A stretch of DNA of 64,000 bases from Pseudomonas sp. FP453 (GCF_030687495.1 NZ_CP117435.1:2670501-2734500); one strand, 5' to 3'. Counted from the stretch's first letter, positions 55,899 through 64,000 are shown. A program made the numbers and translations. Notes: generated by a model from the letters alone, not told the origin.

Positions 55899-56159
55899 TT
55901 ACTTCGGCATTGCCCAGGACTGCAACTGGTAGCCACCTTTATCGAGTTCGGCGCGCGCCTGCAACAGCAAGTCTTCCAGTTGCGCCGGGTCGGTGTAGGC
56001 GCTCGAAGACAGTTGTTTGCGGCCGATACGGTTATTGGTGCGGTCGATGACGCTCAGGCTGAGGGCGCCATTGCCGTCATGCCAGGCCACGCACTGAAAG
56101 GGCTGGAAGGCACGGTCTGCGATCAAAAGAGCTTCGTTGATGCGGAGCGGGGCGTTCAT
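55899..56159 (-). CDS. Small hypothetical protein (86 residues)
   Basis: Begins MNAPLRINEALLIADRAFQP and continues with beta-strand-like FQCVAWHDGNGALSLSVIDR and a C-terminal helix PAQLEDLLLQARAELDKGGY. No signal peptide or membrane segment. The start at 56159 is preferred over the in-frame 56261 because the extra N terminus is not conserved-looking and no ribosome site precedes it. Unrecognised; probably a cytoplasmic protein. Confidence 0.6.
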   Translation of the reverse strand: MNAPLRINEALLIADRAFQPFQCVAWHDGNGALSLSVIDRTNNRIGRKQLSSSAYTDPAQLEDLLLQARAELDKGGYQLQSWAMPK

Positions 56160-56502
56160 GTGGGTCTTCTCTCTAAATGCCCAATCAAGTGAGTACCGTC
56201 GGTTGGGCGGGCCGTACGGTGAGTTACTTGTACTGATGCACGATGGCGGGGTACGGGTCACATGTTAGAACAAGAAAAATCAAACTTTCGTGATGGGCGT
56301 CATGTAAGCGGCTGTTTTGAAAGCTGAATGAAAGTTTCCCTGCGCCGCAACTTTTTGATCGCCGGCGGAGGATGTGGCTTTTTGCCAACACTTATAGCGA
56401 AACGGTACAAGACACGCGTCAATACCTTGCTACTGTAACGATCAGGCATCACAAACCGTTGTTTCTAAATAAATTTAACAATTTTGACGCCAAGGAATAG
56501 TC
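56160..56502. other. AT-richer intergenic region without a recognised gene
   Basis: These 343 bp separate the divergent small gene (56159) and the enhancer-binding protein gene (56503). The stretch is AT-richer than the flanks. I see no convincing open frame, REP unit or RNA motif. It must contain the promoters of both genes. I found no AGCGCT-centred palindrome of the kind seen before fapA. Confidence 0.6.
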
Positions 56503-57828
56503 ATGGTTGTTACACCTGTGCAGCGCCGCTTGCTGGTGGTTGACCCCTGTGACGACTGTCATGGGTTGTTGCCGGGTTTACGTACGGCCGGCTGGGAGGT
56601 AGACAGTTGCGCCCTGGAAGCGGTCGGAGACCGCTCGTGCGATGTCGGCTTGCTGCGGTTGCAGCCTTATCACCTGGAGCGCCCCGAGGCGGTCAAGGAG
56701 TTGATTGGCCGCAGTGGCACCGAATGGATTGCCGTGCTCAGCCACGACGTATTGCGCCTGCAAAACGTCGGCGATTTTGTCTGTGAATGGTTCTTCGACT
56801 TCCACACCTTGCCGTTCGACGTCTCCCGGGTACAGGTTACCCTGGGCCGTGCCTTTGGCATGGCGCGCCTGCGTGGCCAGGCCAATCCCCCGGTAGACGA
56901 GCCCGAGCATGAATTGCTGGGGGACAGCCGTCCCATCCGTGAACTGCGCAAGTTGCTGGCCAAGCTGGCACCGACGGAATCCCCCGTACTGATTCGTGGC
57001 GACAGCGGCACCGGTAAAGAACTGGTGGCCAAGACCCTGCACCGCCAATCCCAACGCCATGCCAGGCCGTTTGTCGCAATCAACTGTGGCGCGATCCCGG
57101 AGCACCTGATCCAGTCCGAATTGTTCGGCCATGAAAAAGGCGCGTTCACCGGCGCGCATCAGCGCAAGGTCGGGCGGATCGAAGCGGCCCACGGTGGCAC
57201 GCTGTTTCTCGATGAAATCGGTGATTTGCCCATGGAGCTGCAAGCCAACCTGCTGCGCTTCCTCCAGGAAAAACAGATCGAGCGCGTCGGCGGCAGCCAG
57301 CCGATTCCCGTGGATGTGCGGGTGTTGGCGGCGACCCACGTCGACCTGGAAGCGGCGGTCGAAAAGGGCACTTTTCGCGAAGACCTGTATTACCGCCTCA
57401 ATGTCCTGCAAGTGATCACCGCGCCCCTGCGCGAGCGTCACGGCGACGTCGCCATGCTGGCCAACCATTTCTCGCGCTTCTACAGCCAGGAGACCGGGCG
57501 ACGCCCGCGCAGTTTCAGCGAAAGCGCACTGGTCGCGATGGGCAAACACCCTTGGCCGGGCAACGTCCGTGAGCTGGCCAACCGCGTGCGCCGTGGCCTG
57601 GTACTGGCCGAAGGACGACAGATCGAAGCCGTTGATCTGGGATTGCAGGGCGAACAGGCAATTGTTGCGCCGATGGCTACACTGGAGGATTACAAGCACC
57701 GCGCCGAACACCAGGCGCTGTGCGATGTGCTCAACCGACACAGCGACAACCTGAGTGTTGCCGCCCGTGTACTGGGAGTTTCCCGGCCGACGTTCTACCG
57801 GTTGCTGCACAAACACCAGATCCGCTAG
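56503..57828 (+). CDS. Sigma-54 enhancer-binding transcriptional regulator
   Basis: 441 residues in three parts. The N-terminal 125 residues resemble a receiver fold (RRLLVVDPCDDCHGLLPGL) but the usual phospho-Asp pattern is not evident, as in VpsR or FleQ. The AAA+ domain has Walker A GDSGTGKE (166-173), an intact sigma-54 contact loop GAFTGA (213-218), Walker B GTLFLDE (232-238), and HPWPGNVRELANRV. A Fis-type HTH (LSVAARVLGVSRPTFYRLL) closes the protein. AAGGA lies 6 bp before the ATG. It converges on the fap operon, which has a sigma-54 promoter, so regulation of fap is likely but unproven. Confidence 0.88.
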   Translation: MVVTPVQRRLLVVDPCDDCHGLLPGLRTAGWEVDSCALEAVGDRSCDVGLLRLQPYHLERPEAVKELIGRSGTEWIAVLSHDVLRLQNVGDFVCEWFFDFHTLPFDVSRVQVTLGRAFGMARLRGQANPPVDEPEHELLGDSRPIRELRKLLAKLAPTESPVLIRGDSGTGKELVAKTLHRQSQRHARPFVAINCGAIPEHLIQSELFGHEKGAFTGAHQRKVGRIEAAHGGTLFLDEIGDLPMELQANLLRFLQEKQIERVGGSQPIPVDVRVLAATHVDLEAAVEKGTFREDLYYRLNVLQVITAPLRERHGDVAMLANHFSRFYSQETGRRPRSFSESALVAMGKHPWPGNVRELANRVRRGLVLAEGRQIEAVDLGLQGEQAIVAPMATLEDYKHRAEHQALCDVLNRHSDNLSVAARVLGVSRPTFYRLLHKHQIR

Positions 57829-57841
57829 GGCGGGTAAACCG

Positions 57842-57879
57842 AAAAGCCCCGCAACGACCCTTATCGTTGCGGGGCTTTT
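57842..57879. terminator. Bidirectional intrinsic terminator
   Basis: AAAAGCCCCGCAACGA and TCGTTGCGGGGCTTTT form a perfect 16-bp stem with a 6-base loop and A/T tracts at both ends. It separates the convergent enhancer-binding protein gene and fapF and serves both. Confidence 0.93.
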
Positions 57880-57892
57880 CCCTGTGTGGCGA

Positions 57893-59200
57893 TCAGAAGT
57901 AGTAAGGGAATTTAAGGCTGAAGGTAAAGTCCGGCGCATCGTCGGTCATGCCGATGGCCAGGTTGGGCACGATCGTCAGGTTCGGCGTGGCGGCAATGGT
58001 CATGCCGACGTTGAAGTAGCCGGCGTTGGCATCGCTGGAGACCACCGATTGCCAGTCGCCGCCGTCAGGCTTGAGTTTGCTCTTGCGCTGGATCAGGTCG
58101 GAGACCGAGAACGACATACTCATCTTCTCGTTCAGTGCAAACGCCACGCCGACGCCGAGTTGGAAGCTGTCGCCAAGGGCGACCTTGCCACCGACTTTCT
58201 GGTTGACGTCGCTGCTGATGTCGTCGAACGAACCTTCAAAGTTGTGGGTGTAGGAAAGCGAACCAAACAGGACGGCCGGATCGAAGGTCTTGACCAGGGA
58301 GATGCCCGGTGTAATCGACCAGACGCCGTTACCCGTAGGCAAATTCTCGGGTACGTAAAGGTTGGTGTTGTTTGCCGATTGCACCAGCTTGATCCCGAAC
58401 GGCTCCTTGCCCGTCGGCGCCTTGACCCGCACCGACACTACCGCATCCGGCAGCGAAGGGGTTTCGTCGAGGAACTTGTAGGACACACCAAAGTTGACAT
58501 CACCAATGGTCGGGTCGCGAGACACCGACTCCTCGGACGTCGAGGTGCCGCTGCCGCCGTTGGCGCCGCCGGACTGGTAGGTCGATTCGCGGTACACCAC
58601 CGGCACGTTGACGTCGAACTGCCAGCGGTTGTCGACGTTATAGCGACCGGTCAGGTCCAGGGTCCAGTTGTCGGACTTGATACGGTCCAGGTTGATATTG
58701 CCCAGAAAGATCGAGTCCAGCGCGAGGAAACCGTTGAGGGTCAATTGGCGAGCGTCATAACGCGCGTAGGTGATGCCGGTTTCAAAGCTGAAGTTGCCAT
58801 TGCCGAAAAAGCCGCTGGCTTCGTTATAGAGGTTGCTCACACTTTGCGCGGGCGCCGAATCGTCCTTGAGCGCCTGGCCGTAGGAACTGCCGCCGCCCCC
58901 CGCACCGCCGGATGCTGCTGCCCCCCCCGTACCGGCAACGGTGGCGCCGCTGGCCTTCTGGAAGTCTGCCGGGGATTTGGCCAGGCGTTTCGGCGCCGGC
59001 GTTGCCGGCTGATCCTCAACCTGGCGCACTCGCTGCTCCAACACGGCCAAGGCTTTTTGCTGCACTTCGTACCGCTGCTTGAGTTGCAAAAGTTCCTGTT
59101 TGAGGGTCTCGATATCAGCGTCTGGCGCGGCATACAACATGGATGCGGGCAAGAGCGTACTTAAACAGACCACCGCACGTAGCGATAACGATCGATGCAT
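57893..59200 (-). CDS. fapF: FapF, outer-membrane amyloid secretion channel
   Basis: 435 residues. A signal peptide (about 1-24, ending MLYAA) is followed by a heptad coiled coil ([20 protein letters not shown] to about residue 62), a Gly/Ala/Ser-rich linker (about 80-110), and a transmembrane beta-barrel from about 125 ending [11 protein letters not shown] with a terminal Phe. This is the known FapF architecture: a trimeric porin gated by a coiled coil that exports FapB and FapC. It is the last gene of the operon, 49 bp after fapE, and ends in a strong terminator. Confidence 0.93.
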   Translation of the reverse strand: MHRSLSLRAVVCLSTLLPASMLYAAPDADIETLKQELLQLKQRYEVQQKALAVLEQRVRQVEDQPATPAPKRLAKSPADFQKASGATVAGTGGAAASGGAGGGGSSYGQALKDDSAPAQSVSNLYNEASGFFGNGNFSFETGITYARYDARQLTLNGFLALDSIFLGNINLDRIKSDNWTLDLTGRYNVDNRWQFDVNVPVVYRESTYQSGGANGGSGTSTSEESVSRDPTIGDVNFGVSYKFLDETPSLPDAVVSVRVKAPTGKEPFGIKLVQSANNTNLYVPENLPTGNGVWSITPGISLVKTFDPAVLFGSLSYTHNFEGSFDDISSDVNQKVGGKVALGDSFQLGVGVAFALNEKMSMSFSVSDLIQRKSKLKPDGGDWQSVVSSDANAGYFNVGMTIAATPNLTIVPNLAIGMTDDAPDFTFSLKFPYYF

Positions 59201-59249
59201 GAAATAAGCCGTCCTTTTCTAATGCGAAAGTGTCGAGGGTCAGCGTAGT

Positions 59250-59996
59250 TCAATAACCGAGTGCGCGTAGGCCTTTGAGTTGATCCAGGTTGCAGTTCAG
59301 CGCTGGGTTGTTCAGTGCGTTATTGCCCATCACCACACTGAGCTGGGTCATGTTGTTGACCAAGTTGCCGTTGCCGGTCAGCAGAATCGCCTGGCCCACA
59401 TTGCCGCCGCCAATCTGCTGGAGGCTGTTGCCTTGGTTGTTCTTGGCTTGAATCGCCATCTGCAGGCCGCCGTTTTTCGCCGAAACGGCGATATCACCTG
59501 CCGCGCTTGTGCCCCTGACGACTCCGCCTGCGAGGAGGACTTCCCCGGATTGCACGACATTGGCGGGAGCGAAGCCATTTTCAGTCACGCTGATACCGAC
59601 ATTGTTGTAGGCCGTGTTGCCATCGCCGGCGGCGCGTACGCTTTGCGTCACGCCCTGGCCGCTGCCCAAACCAGCGCCCCCGGTCACCGTGCCGGTGCCG
59701 GGGCCTTGGCCAGTGCCCGTACCCGAAGAGCCGTAGGTGTGTACATAAAATTGCGGGGTGACAGTGGAGGAGTCGACCTGCATGTTGGCCGTGCCGGTGA
59801 TGATGTTTCCGGCGGCATCTTTGAAGGTGCTGCTCATGACAATGCCAAAGCTGATGATTCGCCCCGGCATCACATAACGGCCGCGCAGCTCGGCCATTTC
59901 CGAATCCTTGAGTTCAATCGGTTTGAACGCCGATGAAGCATAAGCGGGCATTGAGGCTGCCAGGCACATGACCGTCAGCCAACGGTAAGTGTTCAT
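59250..59996 (-). CDS. fapE: FapE, amyloid-associated extracellular protein
   Basis: 248 residues with a signal peptide (about 1-20, ASMPAYA). The mature protein begins SSAFKPIELKDSEMAELRGR and continues PGRIISFGIVMSSTFKDAAG. The middle is a Gly/Thr-rich spacer (GTGTGQGPGTGTVTGGAGLG), and the C-terminal part is Asn/Gln-rich (QQIGGGNVGQAILLTGNGNL). FapE is reported as a minor fibre component. It sits between fapD and fapF. No CxxC motif is seen; the last residues contain a single Cys (NPALNCNLDQL). Confidence 0.9.
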   Translation of the reverse strand: MNTYRWLTVMCLAASMPAYASSAFKPIELKDSEMAELRGRYVMPGRIISFGIVMSSTFKDAAGNIITGTANMQVDSSTVTPQFYVHTYGSSGTGTGQGPGTGTVTGGAGLGSGQGVTQSVRAAGDGNTAYNNVGISVTENGFAPANVVQSGEVLLAGGVVRGTSAAGDIAVSAKNGGLQMAIQAKNNQGNSLQQIGGGNVGQAILLTGNGNLVNNMTQLSVVMGNNALNNPALNCNLDQLKGLRALGY

Positions 59997-60034
59997 CTTT
60001 TGCTCCTGGAGCGTCCTGCCCCTTATTGCGCTTC

Positions 60035-60715
60035 TTAGAAGAAGTCGCTTTGGATGAAACCGAAGTCCATCAGCTCGGCATCGCCTATGGGCCTGAACTC
60101 ATTCAACTGGTTCTTGGCGGTCAACGGCAGGGGCGGGTCGAGGAGGGCATTGGCCTTGTCGTAACCCTCACCCAGCACGGCGAAGACGATGCCATTCCAA
60201 CCTTTGACGAAATCATCGTGTGAGTAGCGTTTATGGCCCAGCACCGGGTCGCCGATATAGACCCAGTCCTTGTCCGAACGCTGCAGGACCACGAAGTGCT
60301 TGTAGCCGCGAATCTCTAGCAACACCACCACAGGGATCTTCAAGGTCGCCAGAGTATCTGGCCCGATCTTGTAGCCCCGGGCGCGCATGTTGATGCTTTC
60401 GAGGTAGCGCTTCATGTCCAGCATGGAAAAACCCTGGGTGCGCACCAGGTCCTGGTCGGCGTTGACCAGCATGCCTTTGATCACGTGTTCTTCGTCTACG
60501 TCGAGCCAATAGCCCTGGCGCAGGATGGTGGCGAGTGCCGCAGCACCGCAGCTGAAATCGGTTTTCTGTTCCACCAGGTTGGCGAATTTGCGTTCACGGA
60601 TGCTCTCGACCTTCTTGTAGATGACTGCACCGCCAGGCATGGCGGAGATCGCCATGGTGCCTGCCCAGGTTGGGCCGGTGAGCAGCATCAAGAGGGTTAG
60701 GGTCGCGAGGCGCAT
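60035..60715 (-). CDS. fapD: FapD, C39-family cysteine peptidase
   Basis: 226 residues: a signal peptide (MRLATLTLLMLLTGPTWAGT) then a C39 peptidase domain. The catalytic Cys56 is in TDFSCGAAALATIL, His140 in YKHFVVLQ and Asp156 in YIGDPVLG, so the triad is complete. C39 domains usually sit in ABC exporters; here it stands alone in the periplasm, presumably processing Fap proteins for FapF. It starts 62 bp after the fapC end, beyond a terminator-like hairpin. Confidence 0.93.
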   Translation of the reverse strand: MRLATLTLLMLLTGPTWAGTMAISAMPGGAVIYKKVESIRERKFANLVEQKTDFSCGAAALATILRQGYWLDVDEEHVIKGMLVNADQDLVRTQGFSMLDMKRYLESINMRARGYKIGPDTLATLKIPVVVLLEIRGYKHFVVLQRSDKDWVYIGDPVLGHKRYSHDDFVKGWNGIVFAVLGEGYDKANALLDPPLPLTAKNQLNEFRPIGDAELMDFGFIQSDFF

Positions 60716-60743
60716 GATCGAATGACCTGTTGGACACTGGAAT

Positions 60744-60770
60744 AAAAAAGGGCCTTGTTGCCAAGGCCCT
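60744..60770 (-). terminator. Terminator-like hairpin between fapC and fapD
   Basis: On the minus strand AGGGCCTTG and CAAGGCCCT make a perfect 9-bp stem with a 4-base loop, followed by TTTTTT. It begins 8 bp after the fapC stop and has the full look of an intrinsic terminator inside the operon. It would reduce fapDEF relative to fapABC and protect the upstream mRNA. Confidence 0.85.
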
Positions 60771-60777
60771 CGTTACA

Positions 60778-61515
60778 TCAGAAGCGCACGCCGCTGGCGC
60801 AGACAGTGCAACCTTGACCAATCGACAGGCTGTTGCTGCCTTGGTTACCGGAACCGGATTGCAGGTTCACACCTACGTTGCCGGAGTTGTGGTTAACCGA
60901 GTTGTCGAGGCTGGAGTTGTTCGACACATACTGAGGTTTGCCGTGATGGCCATACCCGCTGGCTGCGGCGTTGAGGTAGCTGTTGGCGAGCGAGTTTTGC
61001 TCAGTGTTGGCCGCGGCGGCGATGTTTTTGCCGTCAGCGGTCACGATCGCCAGGTTGTTTTTGCCTTGGTTACCTTGACCGGCTTGACCGTTGTAACCCA
61101 CGTTGCCGGAGTTCCAGTTAACCGAGTTATCCAGCGAAGCGTTGTTTTGCGTACCTTTGTTCACGAAGCTGTTCAGCCCGCTGTTTTGATTCACATCGAC
61201 TACGCCGAATACGGTTGCAGCATCGCCTTTAGCGCTGGAGATGGCAGCAGAGTTATCTGCCTGGTTGCCACTGCCGGCTTGAGCGTTGACCCCAGTGTTA
61301 CCGTTGTTGCTGTTGACCGAGTTATCGGCCGACGCGTTGTTTTCAGTTTTAGTGTCGTCGAACTTGTTCAGCCCGCTGTTTTGCACGTCCGTAACGACGG
61401 CGGCAATAGTGCCGGTTGGTTGAGGCGCAGGGTGCCAGCCACCTGCTTGAGCAGCAGCAGCCATGAGTGCGGCGAGAGCGAAAACCATTGGTTTCAGAGC
61501 CATTTGAGGTTTCAT
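60778..61515 (-). CDS. fapC: FapC, major functional amyloid subunit
   Basis: 245 residues with a signal peptide (about 1-24). Three imperfect amyloid repeats are plain: R1 57-93 (NNASADNSVNSNNGNTGVNA), R2 122-158 (NNASLDNSVNWNSGNVGYNG) and R3 197-233 (NNSSLDNSVNHNSGNVGVNL), each continuing as QAG/S-x-GNQ. Linkers of about 28 and 38 residues separate them, so this is a short-linker FapC. The C-terminal CTVC (236-239) keeps the conserved CxxC. AAGGAG precedes the ATG. It is exported through FapF and builds the biofilm fibre. Confidence 0.95.
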   Translation of the reverse strand: MKPQMALKPMVFALAALMAAAAQAGGWHPAPQPTGTIAAVVTDVQNSGLNKFDDTKTENNASADNSVNSNNGNTGVNAQAGSGNQADNSAAISSAKGDAATVFGVVDVNQNSGLNSFVNKGTQNNASLDNSVNWNSGNVGYNGQAGQGNQGKNNLAIVTADGKNIAAAANTEQNSLANSYLNAAASGYGHHGKPQYVSNNSSLDNSVNHNSGNVGVNLQSGSGNQGSNSLSIGQGCTVCASGVRF

Positions 61516-61582
61516 GGTGTTTCTCCTTGCTTCTAATTAGTTGGTTAAGTGTTGGTACGGTCTAACTAGTGCTACCAAGCCG

Positions 61583-62134
61583 TTACTTGATAGTGATGCC
61601 CAGGGTGTTAGCCATTCGGTTCCCCACCCCTGCACTCTGGTTCACCTGTTGCACTCCTCGGCTGCCTGTGAAGGCCTGGTCGCTTGTGACGACCTGGCGG
61701 CTGCCAGTGGTGGGGGTGAGCCCTGAGTCGGTTGCCAGCGTCGTCGTGTTCTGTTGCAACAGGACGCTGTCGTCGATGCTTTGCGGGCCAGCGTTGACGC
61801 TGATCCGCACGGCATTGACTAATTGGTTATTGGCCCCGGCGGACTGGTTGATGCCCAACATGCCGTTGCCATTGGTAAAGGAGTTGCCCTCAATAGCCGC
61901 CTTGGCGTTCAGGGAGGGGTCGACCTTGCCATCCATATTCTGGAGATTGATCGTGGTGGCCTGGCCACCGAGCGCGACGGCGCGGTTGTTGGCCGTTTGC
62001 TGCTGGTTGCCCGCAGCCTGGTTGACCATCAAGTTGCCGTTATAGGCTTTGCCGCTGTTGTTGATTACGGCAGTGTTGTCGGCCATCGCGCAGGCGCTTG
62101 CCAGCAACGTAAGGATGAGCAGGGAGCGTTTCAT
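61583..62134 (-). CDS. fapB: FapB, amyloid nucleator/minor subunit
   Basis: 183 residues. A signal peptide ([15 protein letters not shown]) precedes a mature part with three weak repeats resembling FapC repeats: [40 protein letters not shown] and [20 protein letters not shown]. FapB is thought to nucleate the FapC fibre. The start overlaps fapA by 4 bp (ATGA). Unlike FapC there is no C-terminal CxxC. Confidence 0.92.
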   Translation of the reverse strand: MKRSLLILTLLASACAMADNTAVINNSGKAYNGNLMVNQAAGNQQQTANNRAVALGGQATTINLQNMDGKVDPSLNAKAAIEGNSFTNGNGMLGINQSAGANNQLVNAVRISVNAGPQSIDDSVLLQQNTTTLATDSGLTPTTGSRQVVTSDQAFTGSRGVQQVNQSAGVGNRMANTLGITIK

Positions 62135-62592
62135 TGTTTGCCCCCCAGCATGCCGCCAAGGTTGTTCAATGGCGCCATGCCACGCTGGATCGAGTCACTG
62201 ATCTGCCCACCCATGCCGCCACTGCTTGCACCGCTGCGGCTGGCGGCTGCGCCAGCGCCGAGCGTGGACATGCTGTTTTGCGTGGCGCTCAAGCCGGAGA
62301 GATTGCCGTTGGTCTGGAGGGAGCGGGTGATGCTCAAGCCGCTGCTGACGTTGCCGAAGTCGCGGTCGCTCAGTTCGCCGGAAAGGGCGTCATGGATTTC
62401 GCGGCTGGGATTGACGTTGGCGGTTTGGGGGTAAGGATCAGGACCGAACGATGCGCGACCCGCCATGTGCGCTTGCACATTGCGACCGGTCACGATAATG
62501 CCGTCGCCTGCCAGGGTCGGAGCACTGATGCCAACGCTGAGTACACAGCTGACCAACAGTACGTTCATCGAACCTTGAGTGAATGTGATCAC
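62131..62592 (-). CDS. fapA: FapA, fap operon first gene
   Basis: 153 residues from GTG 62592, chosen because AAGGA lies 8 bp upstream; ATG 62568 ([20 protein letters not shown]) is a good alternative with AAGG 4 bp upstream. A signal peptide leads to a Gly/Ser/Ala-rich mature part with [20 protein letters not shown] and [20 protein letters not shown]. FapA is reported to influence the FapB/FapC balance in the fibre. It follows a sigma-54 type promoter at 62646-62660 and overlaps fapB by 4 bp. Confidence 0.88.
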   Translation of the reverse strand: MITFTQGSMNVLLVSCVLSVGISAPTLAGDGIIVTGRNVQAHMAGRASFGPDPYPQTANVNPSREIHDALSGELSDRDFGNVSSGLSITRSLQTNGNLSGLSATQNSMSTLGAGAAASRSGASSGGMGGQISDSIQRGMAPLNNLGGMLGGKQ

Positions 62593-62625
62593 GGCGGCAT
62601 TCCTTATTCTTCGCGCTGACCCTAA

Positions 62626-62635
62626 ACAGCGCTGT
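62626..62635. promoter_or_regulatory. AGCGCT palindrome at the fapA transcription start
   Basis: ACAGCGCTGT is a perfect 10-bp palindrome lying where the sigma-54 promoter would start transcription (about 62634). It shares the AGCGCT centre with two upstream palindromes at 62724-62741 and 62775-62786. Confidence 0.4.
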
Positions 62636-62645
62636 AAGGGATAGA

Positions 62646-62660
62646 GCAGAAGCCGTGCCG
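62646..62660 (-). promoter_or_regulatory. Sigma-54 (RpoN) promoter of the fap operon
   Basis: On the minus strand CGGCACGGCTTCTGC has GG and GC dinucleotides exactly 12 bp apart, with GGCACG in the -24 box and CTGC in the -12 box, against TGGCACG-N4-TTGC. The GC is 53 bp upstream of the fapA GTG, giving a 5' leader of about 40 nt. A sigma-54 activator gene lies at the far end of the operon. Confidence 0.75.
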
Positions 62661-62723
62661 CTTTTTAATTAGTGTTGTTATTCAACGGGTTGCCATTTAT
62701 TCGTGAAAAATCCACGGCAACGC

Positions 62724-62741
62724 TGTTTCAGCGCTGAGACA
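62724..62741. promoter_or_regulatory. Candidate upstream activator site, palindrome 1
   Basis: TGTTTCAGCGCTGAGACA is an 18-bp palindrome with one mismatched pair, centred on AGCGCT about 80 bp upstream of the -12/-24 promoter. The position suits an enhancer-binding protein dimer. Confidence 0.55.
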
Positions 62742-62774
62742 GTCGCCGTTCAGCCGGGCATACCCGGCCACACC

Positions 62775-62786
62775 TGAAGCGCTTCA
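62775..62786. promoter_or_regulatory. Candidate upstream activator site, palindrome 2
   Basis: TGAAGCGCTTCA is a perfect 12-bp palindrome also centred on AGCGCT, 48 bp from the centre of palindrome 1. A separate GCCGGG-CATA-CCCGGC dyad lies between them at 62753-62768. Confidence 0.5.
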
Positions 62787-62892
62787 CCTGGCTGTATCAG
62801 TGGCGTAACACTGCCAATGACAAAATGATGAATCCGCCCAGCGTGGGCGGCACAGAGGAGAGGGTTGTTTCAAAAATGGACACCGCAGGCAC

Positions 62893-62920
62893 AAAAAAGC
62901 CCTCGCCTGCCGGCAGGGCT
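62893..62920 (-). terminator. Intrinsic terminator of the fecR-like gene
   Basis: On the minus strand AGCCCT and AGGGCT flank an 11-base GC-rich loop and are followed by six T. It begins right after the TGA stop of the FecR-type gene, so that transcript should not run into fapA. Confidence 0.85.
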
Positions 62921-63916
62921 TCAGCCTTTCGGCGTTTTACGTGGAATCGAATTGAGCACAGGATTGCCATCCTGGTTCTGCGTCAAATACACCGGCAGCA
63001 CCTTGGGCAACGAGGGGACGAGGTTGTTGACCTCATTGATGTTGTAGATACCGCCAATGCGGATCGTGCCGGTATTGGCATCGGCCAGCATCACCGCTTT
63101 TTTCAGGTAGCGGTTGATTAAAGGCAGTGCGTCGGCGAGTGCCAGGTTGTCGAGCACCAGTTTGCCCTGGCGCCAGGCCAGGGCTGTGTCATTGGGGTTG
63201 AATGCGTTGACCTGGGGGGTCGCATCTCCCTGGCGGTAACTGGCCTGCATCCCCGGCGTCAGTGGCACGCTGCCGTGCACCTGGTCGCTGGCGATCTGCA
63301 CCGAGCCTTCGAGCAGCATCACGCGCACCTGGTCTTCATACTTCCAGACGTTGAACTGCGTGCCCGTCACCCGTACCTGACCGTCGCCGGCCTGCACGAT
63401 AAACGGATGGGCGCTGTCATGGCTGACCTTGAAGAAGGCCTCGCCTTTTTTCAGGGTGACCCGACGCTGGTCCTTGTAGTTGCTGTAGACCAGCTCGGTG
63501 CCGAGGTTCAGTTCCACTTGGCTGCCGTCGTCCAAGGTCACTTGGCGCAACCCGGCGGGTGCCTCGAAGCGCTCATAGGAGCTCGGCAACCAACCCGCTT
63601 CCCAGCCGGTAAACGCCGCCAGTGGCAAGGCCGCCAGGCAGATTGCCGCCGCTACCGCGTAATTGCGCAGGCGGTGACGGGGAGCGAAGGGCACGACGAC
63701 CGACGCGGGTTCGTGGCGTGGCAGGTGGTCGGCAACGTCCCAGATCTCCAGCATCGCCGCGTATTCAAAGGCGTGCAGTGGATGGGAATCATGCCACTGT
63801 TCAAAAGCCTGACGCTCGACGGGTGTACAGTCGTGCGCATGCAAGCGCATGCACCAATGCGCGGCGGCGTCGGTGATGGCGTCATATTCGGCTTCTGAAA
63901 GAGACTTTTCTGTCAT
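62921..63916 (-). CDS. FecR-family transmembrane anti-sigma/sensor protein
   Basis: 331 residues. A cytoplasmic N terminus (about 1-85) has the FecR pattern AAAHWCMRLHAHDCTPVERQ and FEQWHDSHPLHAFEYA. One transmembrane helix (AVAAAICLAALPLAAFTGWE, about 88-108) leads to a periplasmic FecR domain (VTLDDGSQVELNLGTELVYS, then RVTLKKGEAFFKVSHD) and a C-terminal STN-like part. Such proteins relay a signal from a TonB receptor to an ECF sigma factor normally encoded just upstream; here the window ends 84 bp past the start. AGGAC precedes the ATG. No receptor gene follows; fap does. Confidence 0.88.
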   Translation of the reverse strand: MTEKSLSEAEYDAITDAAAHWCMRLHAHDCTPVERQAFEQWHDSHPLHAFEYAAMLEIWDVADHLPRHEPASVVVPFAPRHRLRNYAVAAAICLAALPLAAFTGWEAGWLPSSYERFEAPAGLRQVTLDDGSQVELNLGTELVYSNYKDQRRVTLKKGEAFFKVSHDSAHPFIVQAGDGQVRVTGTQFNVWKYEDQVRVMLLEGSVQIASDQVHGSVPLTPGMQASYRQGDATPQVNAFNPNDTALAWRQGKLVLDNLALADALPLINRYLKKAVMLADANTGTIRIGGIYNINEVNNLVPSLPKVLPVYLTQNQDGNPVLNSIPRKTPKG

Positions 63917-64000
63917 TTAAACGTCCTGATTTCCCACATTCTAACCTCCCGAGGAGGGGGCGAGAACTGCCATCACCGTGATTGCACGACAATTGGAACT

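Overview
The window is chromosomal DNA from a Pseudomonas, most likely the P. fluorescens group. The evidence is high GC with Pseudomonas codon use, REP/REPIN pairs of the GTGGGAGC...GCTTGCC type, a complete fapABCDEF amyloid operon, Pseudomonas-type cobalamin genes, and core gene orders such as methyltransferase-rnhA-dnaQ and DUF1853/nadK. I saw no rRNA, tRNA, CRISPR array, prophage or transposase. All of this rests on reading the sequence; no database search was run.

Layout. 1-2.6 kb: SAM methyltransferase, rnhA, a DUF2388 protein, dnaQ. 2.7-6.4 kb: LdcA-type decarboxylase with a GNAT enzyme, facing a LysR regulator. 6.5-11.7 kb: two small unknown genes, an FMN reductase, poxB, and an old-yellow-enzyme gene divergent from a MerR regulator. 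11.7-19.3 kb: cysI with DUF934, an orphan periplasmic binding protein, DUF2970 and B12-dependent metH. 19.4-23.5 kb: cti, an acyltransferase and nfuA. 23.7-33.4 kb: a cobalamin block. cbtB-cbtA-cobE-cobM runs left and cobW-cobN-chlI-like-chlD-like runs right, each behind its own cobalamin riboswitch, with REPs and a long imperfect inverted repeat between them. The B12 product serves metH in the same window.

33.6-37.8 kb is the clearest accessory island. It holds a class 3 lipase with the look of a type VI secretion effector, translationally coupled to two tandem paralogous lipoproteins that are probably immunity proteins. 37.9-47.6 kb: DUF1853 divergent from a long co-directional run (nadK, metallophosphoesterase, a frameshifted rhomboid gene, DUF1315, DUF2797, pepN, zapE, GNAT). 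47.8-50 kb: a TonB-dependent siderophore receptor broken by two single-base insertions, behind a Fur-like box. 50.2-56.2 kb: a CptA-like phosphoethanolamine transferase and a gnd-zwf-HAD operon.

56.5-64 kb: a sigma-54 enhancer-binding protein converges on the fap operon. The fap operon itself has a good -24/-12 promoter and three AGCGCT-centred palindromes, so this protein is the obvious candidate regulator. A terminator hairpin between fapC and fapD may favour the fibre subunits over the export genes. A FecR-type gene ends upstream of fapA, and the window stops just after its start codon.
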